Assembly: GCF_900107675.1 (NCBI RefSeq) | Contig: NZ_FNRI01000011.1 | Coordinates: 1 to 64,000 of the forward strand | DNA: 64,000 nucleotides | Origin: Alistipes timonensis JC136 | GTDB lineage: Bacteria > Bacteroidota > Bacteroidia > Bacteroidales > Rikenellaceae | Direction: 5' to 3' | Shown here: one piece after another, positions 50,413-59,570 of the stretch | Layout: every line of letters begins with the position of its first letter | Numbering within the stretch: position 1 is the first letter of the stretch | Program-made: the position numbers and the translations under genes | The notes under the pieces: model-generated | Databases searched by the model: none | Told to the model about the DNA's origin: nothing | The model's input: only the letters and a program-made list of their open reading frames with translations

Positions 50413-50881
50413 TTTTCGTACAACCCCGGCGGAGAATAAATCGGCCGGGCCCGGCCCGGACAGAAGCCCGGCCGTCGTGCACGACGGCCGCGTGCGCCGG
50501 AACACCGGCATGGAACGGCTTTACGAAATCCCGAGCCGCTGAAAACATCTCCGTACGGACAGCCCGCCGGAAGAGAAGCCCCGAAAAATAGTTAGCGTAA
50601 AAAATACCCCAAACAGCCGTCCGCCGGAAAGCGGAGATACGCCGCACCCTTAGCACCAAAAATACGGTATCAGGGGCCTTTAAAAACATTTCAGAAGTTT
50701 TCCCGCGTATCGGACGATGTCCGGTGTTATGGGTCCGAAGCCGTGTGTGCACGCACACACACGGCATTTTCCAACAAAAAAATTATATAACTTTGCCTTG
50801 GACCCGTTCCCCCGGAGCGAACGGATGCGACCGACACGCCACAATCATTCACCACATAAAACCAACTAACTAATTACAATC
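50413..50881 (+). promoter_or_regulatory. 470-bp control region of PUL 2
   Basis: No gene is evident. It holds a perfect 22-bp palindrome (50469-50490), a hairpin with arms GCCGTGTGTG/CACACACGGC (50740-50749 and 50756-50765) followed by TTTT, and a -7 box TAACTTTG (50788-50795) whose -33 is poor. The leader from there to susC would be about 80 nt. A regulator gene for this PUL is not in the window. Confidence 0.55.
50469..50490. repeat. perfect 22-bp palindrome
   Basis: CGGCCGTCGTG is followed directly by CACGACGGCCG, its exact reverse complement. It lies about 300 bp upstream of the PUL 2 promoter candidate and could be a regulator site or a recombination/cruciform element. Confidence 0.75.
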
Positions 50882-53800
50882 ATGAAGAAACTATTGACGA
50901 AAGTTCATTGGCTGTGTGCCGTCCTGCTGGCGGTAACGCTGCTGCAACCGGGACTTAGCGTCGCCCAGAAAGGCGGGGGGGGGAAATTCACCCTTTCAGG
51001 CACAGTCAAAGGTGACGGCCAGCCCCTCGTCGGCGCGACCGTAGTCGAGCCGGGCACGTCGAACGGTACGGTGACCGGAGCAGACGGCAAATTCTCGCTT
51101 TCGCTCTCGAAACGCGGGGCGTCCATTCAGATATCCTTCATCGGATATGTGACCAAAACGCTCACCGCGAATGCCGATTTTCTGGAAGTTTCGCTCGACT
51201 CCGACGCCCAGAAGATCGACGAAGTGATGGTCGTCGCCTACGGCACGATGCGCAAACGCGACGTGACGGGCGCCATCACCTCCATTTCGTCGGAGTCCAT
51301 CGAACGCCGCGCCCCCTCGAACGTCTTCGAGGCGTTGCAGGGACAGGTCGCCGGCGTACAGATCTCGGCAGGTTCGGGACAGCCGGGCGAAGCCTCGCAG
51401 ATCAATATCCGCGGTATCTCGACCTTCTCGGCCGAAGGCGTGAAACCGCTCTATGTGGTAGACGGAATCCCGATGGAGGACATCGACGGCATCAATCCCG
51501 GCGACATCACCTCGATCGAGATCCTCAAAGACGCCGCATCGGCCGCCATGTACGGTTCGCGTTCGGCCAACGGCGTCATCCTCATCACGACCAAGGGCGG
51601 TCAGGAGGGAGCTCCGCGCATCGACGTGAAATACCTCCACACCTGGGGCAAACTCTCCCACAAACTCGCACAGGCCACGCGCGCCGACCGCCGCAAGTTC
51701 GACATCCTGCGCGACACCTATCATAAGGACAATGCGACGGGTTATGTCGACAACGCCAGCAACCAACTGATCAACGACTCGCTGAACGCAGCGTTCAACG
51801 TCGACAACGACTACCAAGACCTGCTCTTCCAGTGGGCCCAGAAAGACCAGGTGGACCTGAGCGTCGCCGGCGGCACGAAGAAGATGAAGTACTTCGGATC
51901 GACGGGCTACTACAACGAACGCGGTATCGTTCCCAACACGAATTTCCAACGTCTGACGGCCCGTATCAACGCCGACTACACGGCCAACAACTGGCTGACG
52001 CTTCACAGCCGCGTTTCGCTGGGCTACTCCCAGAAGAACGGCATCAACGAGGGCCAGCTGATGACCGCGATGCTCTCGCGCCGTCCCTATTTCAACCTCT
52101 ACTATCCCGACGGCACGCTGGCCGGCGTATTCCAGGGCCAGAAGAGCCCGCTGGCACAGGTGAAATACACGACCGACCGCACGGAGTACTATCAGGGCAA
52201 TCTCTACCAGGGCTTCGAACTGAAGCTCGCCAAGGGGCTGACGTTCCAGACCAGCATCAATGCCAATCTCTACCTCAACAAGCGCCAGCGCGTCTACCCG
52301 AGCATGATCACCGACGAGTGGCAGAAGAGCAACAGCGGTTACGCCGCCGACAACCTCAACTGGAACTGGCTCAACGAGAACGTCCTTACTTATAAGAACA
52401 AGTGGGGCAACCACAACTTCTCGGCCCTCGTGGGTTTCAGCGAGCAGCAGTGGCGCACCGACCAGACCGTCCTGTCGGGTATCAACTCCTCGACGGACTT
52501 CATCCCCACGATGAACGCCTTCGCCGCCAACCTCACCCTGAGCGACACCGGCACCTGGCAGTCGAATCACTCGATGGCATCGCTTTTCGCCCGCGTGACC
52601 TACGATTTCAAATCGAAATACCTGATTCAGGCGACCTTCCGCCGCGACGGTTCGTCGCGCTTCTCGAAAGAAAACCGCTGGGGCAACTTCCCCTCGGTAT
52701 CGGCCGCCTGGCGCCTCTCGGACGAAAATTTCATGAATTTCTCGCGTCGCGCGCTCGACGACGCCAAGATCCGCATCAGCTGGGGTATCACCGGCAACGA
52801 GCAGATCGGCAACTACGACTACCTCTATTCCTACGCCACGGGTGACATCTACGACGGCGTGGGCGGCGTCTATCCCGCACGCCTCGCCGTGGACAACCTG
52901 CGCTGGGAGGAGACCCGCCAGGTGGACGTGGGTCTCGACCTGAGCTTCTTCAACAGCCGCCTGACCATCACGGCCGACTACTATGACAAATACACCGACG
53001 GCCTGCTGGCCAACCGCGAGCTCCCGAAGGAGTCCGGATTCTCGACCATGCGCACGAACGTCGGCGAGGTCAGCAACCGCGGTTTCGAGTTCACGATCGC
53101 CGGCGACCTCATCCGCACGAAGGATTTCCGCTGGAACGCCTCGTTCAACATCTCGCGCAACTGGAACACCATCGAGAAACTCGCCGAGGGCGAACCCTAT
53201 CTGGAAAACGACCTCTGGTGGATTGCCGAGGGCGGTTCGATCGGCGATTTCTACGGCTACAAGCAGAACAACATCTTCGCCTACGACGAATCGAACGCCT
53301 TCACGCCCGACACGTGGCAGCAGCTCACGCCGGTCTTCGAAAACGGCTCGTTCAGCCACTACACGCTCAACGGACAGGTTTACAACGGCAGCTATGTGCA
53401 GAAGAAACTGCCCAACGGCAAGCCCTTCCGCGGCGGCGACGTCAACTGGGAGGAGGCCGAAGGTTCGCGCGACGGCGTGATCGACGAGAGCGACCGCATG
53501 ATCATCGGCAACGCACTGCCGACCTATACCGGCGGCCTGAGCACGAACTTCACCTACAAGAATTTCGGTCTCTTCGTGTCGTTCTACTACTCGTTCGGCG
53601 GACAGATCTACAACTACGCCGAGCACCAGCGCAACATGTTCAAATACACCTCGACGACCCCTTCGCCCCACGTAATCAACAACATGTGGATACACCAGGG
53701 CGACCAGGCGCTCTACCCGCGCCCCTACAACGACGAGTACAACAATGCGCGTTACGCCAACTCGTTCTACGTCGAGGATGCCGATTACATCCGCCTGTCG

Positions 53801-54019
53801 AACGTGCGTCTGTCCTACGACCTGCCGGAGCGCTGGCTCAAATCGCTGCGCATCAAAGCGCTGCAAGTCTACATCTTCGGCAACAACCTGATGACGTGGA
53901 CCTCTTACAGCGGCTACGACCCCGAATTCTCGTCGTCGAATCCGCTGCAAATCGGCCGCGATACCTACCGCTACCCCATGAAACGCGAATTCGGCGCAGG
54001 TATAAACGTTAAATTTTAA
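50882..54019 (+). CDS. SusC/RagA-family TonB-dependent transporter (PUL 2)
   Basis: A 1045-residue transporter with signal peptide ending SVAQ. Residues about 36-105 are the carboxypeptidase-D-regulatory-like domain (FTLSGTVKGDGQPLVGATVVEPG). Next come the TonB box region IDEVMVVAYG and the plug with LYVVDGIPMEDIDGINPGDI and IEILKDAASAAMYGSRSANG, and the barrel ends AGINVKF. Immediately after signal cleavage the gene has nine consecutive G (50975-50983) encoding Gly32-34, in the reading phase that keeps the gene open; slippage there would switch it off. It is first in a plus-strand operon with susD 12 bp later. Confidence 0.96.
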   Translation: MKKLLTKVHWLCAVLLAVTLLQPGLSVAQKGGGGKFTLSGTVKGDGQPLVGATVVEPGTSNGTVTGADGKFSLSLSKRGASIQISFIGYVTKTLTANADFLEVSLDSDAQKIDEVMVVAYGTMRKRDVTGAITSISSESIERRAPSNVFEALQGQVAGVQISAGSGQPGEASQINIRGISTFSAEGVKPLYVVDGIPMEDIDGINPGDITSIEILKDAASAAMYGSRSANGVILITTKGGQEGAPRIDVKYLHTWGKLSHKLAQATRADRRKFDILRDTYHKDNATGYVDNASNQLINDSLNAAFNVDNDYQDLLFQWAQKDQVDLSVAGGTKKMKYFGSTGYYNERGIVPNTNFQRLTARINADYTANNWLTLHSRVSLGYSQKNGINEGQLMTAMLSRRPYFNLYYPDGTLAGVFQGQKSPLAQVKYTTDRTEYYQGNLYQGFELKLAKGLTFQTSINANLYLNKRQRVYPSMITDEWQKSNSGYAADNLNWNWLNENVLTYKNKWGNHNFSALVGFSEQQWRTDQTVLSGINSSTDFIPTMNAFAANLTLSDTGTWQSNHSMASLFARVTYDFKSKYLIQATFRRDGSSRFSKENRWGNFPSVSAAWRLSDENFMNFSRRALDDAKIRISWGITGNEQIGNYDYLYSYATGDIYDGVGGVYPARLAVDNLRWEETRQVDVGLDLSFFNSRLTITADYYDKYTDGLLANRELPKESGFSTMRTNVGEVSNRGFEFTIAGDLIRTKDFRWNASFNISRNWNTIEKLAEGEPYLENDLWWIAEGGSIGDFYGYKQNNIFAYDESNAFTPDTWQQLTPVFENGSFSHYTLNGQVYNGSYVQKKLPNGKPFRGGDVNWEEAEGSRDGVIDESDRMIIGNALPTYTGGLSTNFTYKNFGLFVSFYYSFGGQIYNYAEHQRNMFKYTSTTPSPHVINNMWIHQGDQALYPRPYNDEYNNARYANSFYVEDADYIRLSNVRLSYDLPERWLKSLRIKALQVYIFGNNLMTWTSYSGYDPEFSSSNPLQIGRDTYRYPMKREFGAGINVKF

Positions 54020-54031
54020 AGGCTTATAACA

Positions 54032-55474
54032 ATGAAAAAGATCAAATACATACTTGCAGCCGTCCTGCTGGCCTCGGGGTTCAGCTCGTGCGAGTCGTTC
54101 CTCGACGAACAGCCCGTAAGCGAACTCCCCGCCGACCAGATGTGGACCTCTTCGCGCGAAGCCAAGGCCGGCGTGAGCCAGATCTACGGATTCTTCCGCT
54201 CGGCCATGCGCGAAAACTATTTCTACTGGGGTGAATTCCGTTCGGACGACTTCCTGTCGGGCGCATCGACAGCCGCCGACCAGCAGCGCGTCATCGACAA
54301 CCAGCTGACCACCGACCTCAACTGCACGAAGTGGACCGCGATCTATAAGGTCATCAACCAGGCCAACCTCTGCATCAAATACCTCCCGGGCGTCGACATG
54401 CCGTCGGTATCGGATCGCAACGACCTGCTGGGACAGGCTTACGGCATGCGTGCGCTGGCCTATCTCTACGCCGTGCGGGTCTGGGGCGACGTGCCCCTGT
54501 TCACCGAACCCAACGAGGAGTACAGTCCGGATATCTACCGCGAGCGTACCGATATGGACTACATCCTCCGCGAAGTGGTTCTCGAAGACGCCAAAAAGGC
54601 CGAGTCGCTGATCGACCGCACGAAGAACAAGGAGCGCAAGCGCATCTCGGTTTACGGTGCCTGGGCGATTATGGCCGACACCTACATGTGGCTCAAAGAG
54701 TACAGCCTGGCCGACCAGACCATCGAGAAGATGAAGAACGACGCATCGTTCATGGCTCTCGAAACCGACATCAGCACTTGGAAGAAGATGTTCGCCGAGG
54801 AGCTGAACAACAAGGCCAGCGACAACACGCCCGAGAACGACGAATACAGCACCAAGGAGTTCATTTTCGTCGTGCATTTCAATATGGACGAGGTGGGCGC
54901 CAACGGTTACAGCTACATGTACCAGTGGTTCACGGGTTCGGGCAACCGCGCCGCCGTGATGTCGCCGACGCTGCTGGCCAAATACGACCAGGAGAAAGAC
55001 CTGCGCTTCCCGCTGGTGACGAAGAACTACCAGTCGGGCTGGGAGATGCGCAAATACATCTCGGGCGACATTTCGTCGACGCTCAATAAGACCTGCGAAG
55101 TGGGCTACCCCATCTACCGCTATTCGGACATGATCCTGCTGCAGGCCGAGGCACAGGCCCGCCAGAGCAAGTGGGAAGAGGCCCTCGACCTGGTGAAGCC
55201 GATCCGCACGCGCGCCGGTCTCGAAACCCCTTCGGCCGCGGATTTCGCCGACGAGGAGGAACTCGTGGACTTCATCCTCGACGAGCGCCAGCGCGAACTG
55301 GTCGGCGAAGGCCGCCGGTGGTTCGACCTCGTGCGCACGGGACGCTGGAAGAGCGTCATGGGCCCGATCAACGGCTGCCAGGAGGACGGCAACGAACTCT
55401 TCCCGATCCATTTTTCCCACCTGGACCAGAACAAAAAACTGGTGCAGAACAGCTACTATGCAACGAATAAATAA
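54032..55474 (+). CDS. SusD/RagB-family outer-membrane lipoprotein (PUL 2)
   Basis: A 480-residue SusD-like lipoprotein with lipobox FSSC (Cys20) followed by ESFLDEQP. TPR-like helices (KAGVSQIYGFFRSAMRENYFYWGEFRSDDFLSG; LLGQAYGMRALAYLYAVRVWGDVPLFTEP) and the C-terminal YRYSDMILLQAEAQA and RQRELVGEGRRWFDLVRTGRW blocks are diagnostic. It forms the lid of the SusC encoded just upstream. At 480 residues it is on the shorter side of the family. Confidence 0.95.
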   Translation: MKKIKYILAAVLLASGFSSCESFLDEQPVSELPADQMWTSSREAKAGVSQIYGFFRSAMRENYFYWGEFRSDDFLSGASTAADQQRVIDNQLTTDLNCTKWTAIYKVINQANLCIKYLPGVDMPSVSDRNDLLGQAYGMRALAYLYAVRVWGDVPLFTEPNEEYSPDIYRERTDMDYILREVVLEDAKKAESLIDRTKNKERKRISVYGAWAIMADTYMWLKEYSLADQTIEKMKNDASFMALETDISTWKKMFAEELNNKASDNTPENDEYSTKEFIFVVHFNMDEVGANGYSYMYQWFTGSGNRAAVMSPTLLAKYDQEKDLRFPLVTKNYQSGWEMRKYISGDISSTLNKTCEVGYPIYRYSDMILLQAEAQARQSKWEEALDLVKPIRTRAGLETPSAADFADEEELVDFILDERQRELVGEGRRWFDLVRTGRWKSVMGPINGCQEDGNELFPIHFSHLDQNKKLVQNSYYATNK

Positions 55475-55494
55475 TTGCTAAAACGACCTGTACC

Positions 55495-56100
55495 ATGAAA
55501 CATATCATTAAGAAATTGTCGTTGCTTCTGGCGGTCGCGCTGACCGCAGCCTGCGGCGACATGAAACTGCAGACCGACGCCGACTACGACTATTCGGTGC
55601 TCGACCCCCACATCCCGATGACGGCGTGGGAGTATTTCGAAACCCGTCCGGACATTTTCAGCGAGTTCATGGCGGCCATCGAATACGCCGGCATGAAGGA
55701 GTACTACACCCAGACCGGCCGCGAATACACGTTCCTGGCGCTGACCAACACGGCCGTCAAAGCGTTCGTGAGCACCTATCCCGACAAGTCGAAAATCACC
55801 GACTGCCCGAAGGAGGATGTACAAAACCTGCTGAGTTACCACATCGTCGACGGTTTTTACAGCGGCTACGGGGAACTTCCCGTCGAGGCAATCTTCGTGC
55901 TGACGCTTCGCCGCGGCGAGGAGGGTCTGATGACCATGCTCACGCGTAAGAACCCCTGGATGGCCGACGCCGGAGCGATCATCGTGAACGACACGGGCAC
56001 GAACGGCAATTCGCCCATGCGCAAGTCCGTGAGCTGCAACATCATGCCGACCAACGGCGTGATCCACGTCTTCGACTCCTACTGCTACTACAAGAAATAG
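55495..56100 (+). CDS. FAS1 (fasciclin) domain lipoprotein in PUL 2
   Basis: A 201-residue lipoprotein with lipobox TAAC (Cys20). The mature part is one FAS1 domain: EYTFLALTNTAVKAFV (FAS1 H1-like box), VQNLLSYHIVDGFY and the closing SCNIMPTNGVIHVFDSYCYY (H2-like box). FAS1 domains mediate adhesion or carbohydrate/protein binding. Its place between susD (20 bp upstream) and the second surface lipoprotein gene suggests an accessory of the surface glycan-binding complex, a less common component of PULs. No enzyme motif is present. Confidence 0.82.
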   Translation: MKHIIKKLSLLLAVALTAACGDMKLQTDADYDYSVLDPHIPMTAWEYFETRPDIFSEFMAAIEYAGMKEYYTQTGREYTFLALTNTAVKAFVSTYPDKSKITDCPKEDVQNLLSYHIVDGFYSGYGELPVEAIFVLTLRRGEEGLMTMLTRKNPWMADAGAIIVNDTGTNGNSPMRKSVSCNIMPTNGVIHVFDSYCYYKK

Positions 56101-56130
56101 GACATGACGAACTTTAAAACACCGAAAACC

Positions 56131-57675
56131 ATGAACAAGAGACTATTCATCCTATTGGCCGGGATTTTCGCCGTCATGTCGTTCGCAGCCTGCAACGACG
56201 ACGAGGGAATCGATCCTTCGACCGCCGAACCGACCATCACCTACGCATACGACACGCTCGAAGCCGACCTCAACATGGTCGACAACCTGCCGGTCGTCGC
56301 CATCGTCAAATCGGAAGCAGGGCTCAAAAGCGTTTCGCTCAGCATCAACACCTCGGACGGGGAGACGGTTCCCGTGACCACCGTCACCGAGTTCTTCAAC
56401 GCCAAGAGTTACAGCCTCGCGGAGGACATCAACTACGAGCCGAACTACACCGAGGCCGTGATCGAGGCCGTCGACCTGCTCGGCCGCAAGGCCGAGGCGA
56501 AGATGCCGATCTCGATCGTCGACGTTGTGGAAGCCCCCTCGATCGTCTTCACGCCTGCAAAATGGTCGTATGACGAGACCGTCGGCGGCGAAAAGCCCCG
56601 CACACACATCGAAGTGAACACCTCGGCGCTGTTGCAGTCGATAGAGATCACCCGCGTGAAGACCTCCGGTCAGGAGCTCTATACGAGTCTGACGTTCACC
56701 GACGAGGACCAGCAGAAATCGTGGACCTTCGACGAAATGATCGAGTTCGACGAATTCGACAAAGGTTTCAAAGTCAAGGCCGTCGACAACTACGGGCAGG
56801 TGCGCATCGAAACGATGCAGGTTCAGTACAAGACCGTTCCGCCTCCGACCGTCACGTTTGCCGACGGAACGATCTTCGCCGATAAGGACGAGGAGAAGGC
56901 AGTGAATATCAGCATCGAATCGCAGGCGGGCGTGGTGAAGGTCGAATTGTTCCGCATGGAGGGCAAGACCGAAACCTCGGTGAAGACCACGACCTACGAA
57001 AAACTCAATGAGCTGAACTATGCCGAGAAGATGATTTTCACCAACTCCACGTCGGGTGTCAAAGTGATCGTCACGGACAACGTGGGCCGCACGACCACGG
57101 CGTCGACCAAGGCCTGCGTCAACATGTACTACGTCGAGGAGATTCCGGTCACCACGGCCCCGGCGGGCGACGGCGCATCGGCTGCCGGAGGCGCGAAACG
57201 CCTGCTCTCGCTGGGCGACCAGAAGACCTACTCCGTACAGGAGTGCCTGGAAAACACCGACTTGCAGTCGCACGCCGACGTCAAGGTTTACTACATGAAC
57301 GGCAATGCCCAGTCGGTGCGCATCTACTCGATGGAGAATGCCGACAGCAAGAACGGGGAATACTCGTACAGCGGACAGAACATCAACAACTTCGGCGTAA
57401 TAAACGCCACCCGGTTCAAACTGCTCACGGGAGTGGACTTCGAGAACGCCACGGCCGCCGACATCGCCGCGATCGACGCCGGGACCATCCAGTCCGCAAA
57501 CATCAAGGGCAAAGACGAACTGATCGGCGCCGTGATCGCCTTCAAAACGGGTTCGAAATCCTCGGCCGGCAGCGGCAAAGTGGGTCTCATGAAACTCGTT
57601 GCGATCGGCGAGAAGATCGGCACGAACGCCAACGCCCGCGTATTCACCTTCGCGGTCAAACTCCCCAAGGAGTAA
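56131..57675 (+). CDS. surface glycan-binding lipoprotein (PUL 2)
   Basis: With the start at 56131 (MNKRLFILLAGIF) the protein has 514 residues and a lipobox SFAAC (Cys21) followed by NDDEG. It shows repeated beta-sandwich-like segments: 'VVAIVKSEAGLKSVSLSINTSDG', 'TEAVIEAVDLLGRKAEAKMPISIVD', 'IEITRVKTSGQELYTSLTF', and 'GFKVKAVDNYGQVRIETMQV', that is, Ig-like modules sensing polarity strand pairs. A C-terminal domain (about 360-514) contains SVRIYSMENADSKNGEYSY. It occupies the SusE/F slot after SusC-SusD-FAS1 and is presumably the outer glycan-binding protein. No catalytic residues can be proposed. Confidence 0.78.
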   Translation: MNKRLFILLAGIFAVMSFAACNDDEGIDPSTAEPTITYAYDTLEADLNMVDNLPVVAIVKSEAGLKSVSLSINTSDGETVPVTTVTEFFNAKSYSLAEDINYEPNYTEAVIEAVDLLGRKAEAKMPISIVDVVEAPSIVFTPAKWSYDETVGGEKPRTHIEVNTSALLQSIEITRVKTSGQELYTSLTFTDEDQQKSWTFDEMIEFDEFDKGFKVKAVDNYGQVRIETMQVQYKTVPPPTVTFADGTIFADKDEEKAVNISIESQAGVVKVELFRMEGKTETSVKTTTYEKLNELNYAEKMIFTNSTSGVKVIVTDNVGRTTTASTKACVNMYYVEEIPVTTAPAGDGASAAGGAKRLLSLGDQKTYSVQECLENTDLQSHADVKVYYMNGNAQSVRIYSMENADSKNGEYSYSGQNINNFGVINATRFKLLTGVDFENATAADIAAIDAGTIQSANIKGKDELIGAVIAFKTGSKSSAGSGKVGLMKLVAIGEKIGTNANARVFTFAVKLPKE

Positions 57676-57690
57676 GCGAATTTTCAGAAT

Positions 57691-57729
57691 CGGAAATTCC
57701 TCCGGAGCAATTCTCCGGAGGGGTTTCCG
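57691..57729 (+). terminator. attenuator-like hairpin inside PUL 2
   Basis: A 17-bp stem (57691-57707 with 57713-57729, two G-T pairs) with a CAATT loop is followed by TTCTTTG rather than a full T-run. It lies between the surface-protein genes and the enzyme genes and may lower transcription of the enzymes. Confidence 0.65.
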
Positions 57730-57758
57730 TTCTTTGATAAACCAAACCGATTGAAACG

Positions 57759-59570
57759 ATGACCCCGTTACGCATTTCACTCGCCGCAGCGGCGCTGCTC
57801 CTGCTTCCGGCGGCAGCCCCGGCGCAAAACGGCAAGAAAATCTACGCCGACTATCACGGCGTGCGCTACACGCGCGCCCACGACGGCAAACTGGGCCGCT
57901 GGGAGATGCACGCCGAAACCGCCAAGTCGAAAACCGGCCGGAAGACGCTCTGCTACAACGCCGACTTCATGGATGCCGAGGGACGCCACGACATCGCCGC
58001 CGTGGCTTATCCGCAGGCGGGCATGCAGTCGAATCTCGACCCCGACTACATCGAATACCAGATTCTCTCGGCCAAGGCCGCGGGGATCGACGGATTCTTC
58101 ATCGAATGGGGGTTCATGGACCACGAGAACGACAAACTGCTCAGGGCCATGCAGCCCGTGGCCGCGAAATACGGCTTCGAGATCGGCGTCAACTGGTGCG
58201 ACGGCTGGCTCTATTACGACTGGATCACCCGCATGCACCCCGAAATCGACACCCGCGAGGCCAAGACCGAACATTACGCCCGCTGCTATCAATATCTGGT
58301 GGATAACGTACTGTCGGGCCCGACGGCCCCGACCGTCGGCGGACGTCCGGTTTTCTACCTCTTCGGTCCGGGCGCCAAGCCCGCGGAATACGCCTATGCC
58401 GCATCGAAGGTCCGCCTGCCCGAAGGCATGCCGCAGCCCGCCGTGCTGCGCCGCTGGGCCGAGTGGGGCACGCTCGAAGCGAACCGTTACGTTCCCGTTC
58501 GCTGGAGCCCCGAGATCGAGTCGTGGAAGGAGCTGGGGATGATCCCCACGGCGTGGCTGCCGGCCCGCGTGCGTCCGATGGACGCCGCGCACCCTTATTG
58601 GGACCACTACGCCGAACCGGACGACCTCATCGAATTCATGAAACCGTTCCGCGACTCGGTGTGGATGAGCGCCGACCCGGCCTACACCGTCAAATCGGGT
58701 TTCGCCATGCCGGGCATGGACAACCGCGGCTGCGCCGGCTGGGGAGGACAGCATTTCTACTACATCCCGCGCGACGGGGGCCGGACCTACGAACGCATGT
58801 GGGAGTTCAGCATGGCCTCGCGCGACAGCCTCGACATGATGTTCATCGCCTCGTGGAGCGACTACACCGAGGGACACGAGATCGAGCCCACGGTGGAGAA
58901 CGGCGACCGCGAACTGCGCACGACGCTGCATTACGCCGCGCAGTTCAAAGAGATGCCGGAAGATGCCTCGGGCATCGCGCTTCCCGCACGGCTTTTCGAC
59001 CTGCGCAAACGGAGCGAATACCTCGCTTCGGCCCGTCGCAAGACGGCCGCGGCCGACGCCCTGCTGGACCAGGCCGCCGCCGCGATCGCCGGAGGGAGCT
59101 ATTCAGAGGCCGCCGAACGGCTCTCCGCGGCGGAAACCGCTGTGGAAACCCTCGAAAAAACGCTCAAAAACAGTACGCTCGACATTCCGGAATCGGAACT
59201 GCGCTTCAGCAGCGATGCCGTGCACGGCGTCCGGTACGCCTCGCCCGAATTGAAGGTCTACCTGCCCGAGACGGCCACCCGCTCGCTGATCGCGGCGCGC
59301 GCCCACACGGGTTACGTGGAGTTCGAATACTTCGACGACGCCCCGACGGGCGATTTCGTCTTCATCTACTCGCGCACCGAGCGTCAGCCCAAGAATATTT
59401 TCGCCACCGTCGCCAAGTTCAAAACCGACGGCACGGGTACATGGAAACGGGTGCGGGTCGGGCTGATCCCCGAAAACGTGCTTTACGCCACGACGCCGGG
59501 CTTTACACTGATGTTCAAAGGCAAACTGAAGCTGCGCGACGTCAGCTTCCATTACACCCTCAGCCGATGA
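57759..59570 (+). CDS. GH71/GH99-like glycoside hydrolase (PUL 2)
   Basis: A 603-residue protein with a type-I signal peptide (to AQ at 22-23). The first about 400 residues resemble the GH71/99 barrel: 'DPDYIEYQILSAKAAGIDGFFIEWGF' (about 94-119), 'GFEIGVNWCDGWLYYDW', and 'ASWSDYTEGHEIEP' (364-377). In GH99 the corresponding motif is NEWxEGTxIEP with two catalytic glutamates three apart; here Asp368 and Glu371 stand at those positions. A C-terminal helical region and beta-sandwich (about 420-603) follow. The residue change suggests altered chemistry or substrate. Its stop overlaps the GH31 start (ATGA). Confidence 0.72.
   Translation: MTPLRISLAAAALLLLPAAAPAQNGKKIYADYHGVRYTRAHDGKLGRWEMHAETAKSKTGRKTLCYNADFMDAEGRHDIAAVAYPQAGMQSNLDPDYIEYQILSAKAAGIDGFFIEWGFMDHENDKLLRAMQPVAAKYGFEIGVNWCDGWLYYDWITRMHPEIDTREAKTEHYARCYQYLVDNVLSGPTAPTVGGRPVFYLFGPGAKPAEYAYAASKVRLPEGMPQPAVLRRWAEWGTLEANRYVPVRWSPEIESWKELGMIPTAWLPARVRPMDAAHPYWDHYAEPDDLIEFMKPFRDSVWMSADPAYTVKSGFAMPGMDNRGCAGWGGQHFYYIPRDGGRTYERMWEFSMASRDSLDMMFIASWSDYTEGHEIEPTVENGDRELRTTLHYAAQFKEMPEDASGIALPARLFDLRKRSEYLASARRKTAAADALLDQAAAAIAGGSYSEAAERLSAAETAVETLEKTLKNSTLDIPESELRFSSDAVHGVRYASPELKVYLPETATRSLIAARAHTGYVEFEYFDDAPTGDFVFIYSRTERQPKNIFATVAKFKTDGTGTWKRVRVGLIPENVLYATTPGFTLMFKGKLKLRDVSFHYTLSR

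Noticed and set aside
58463..59566. Upstream extension of the GH31 reading frame within the GH71/99-like gene
   Set aside because: The extension is Arg-rich out-of-frame sequence. The lipoprotein signal beginning at 59567 and the ATGA overlap define the real start.
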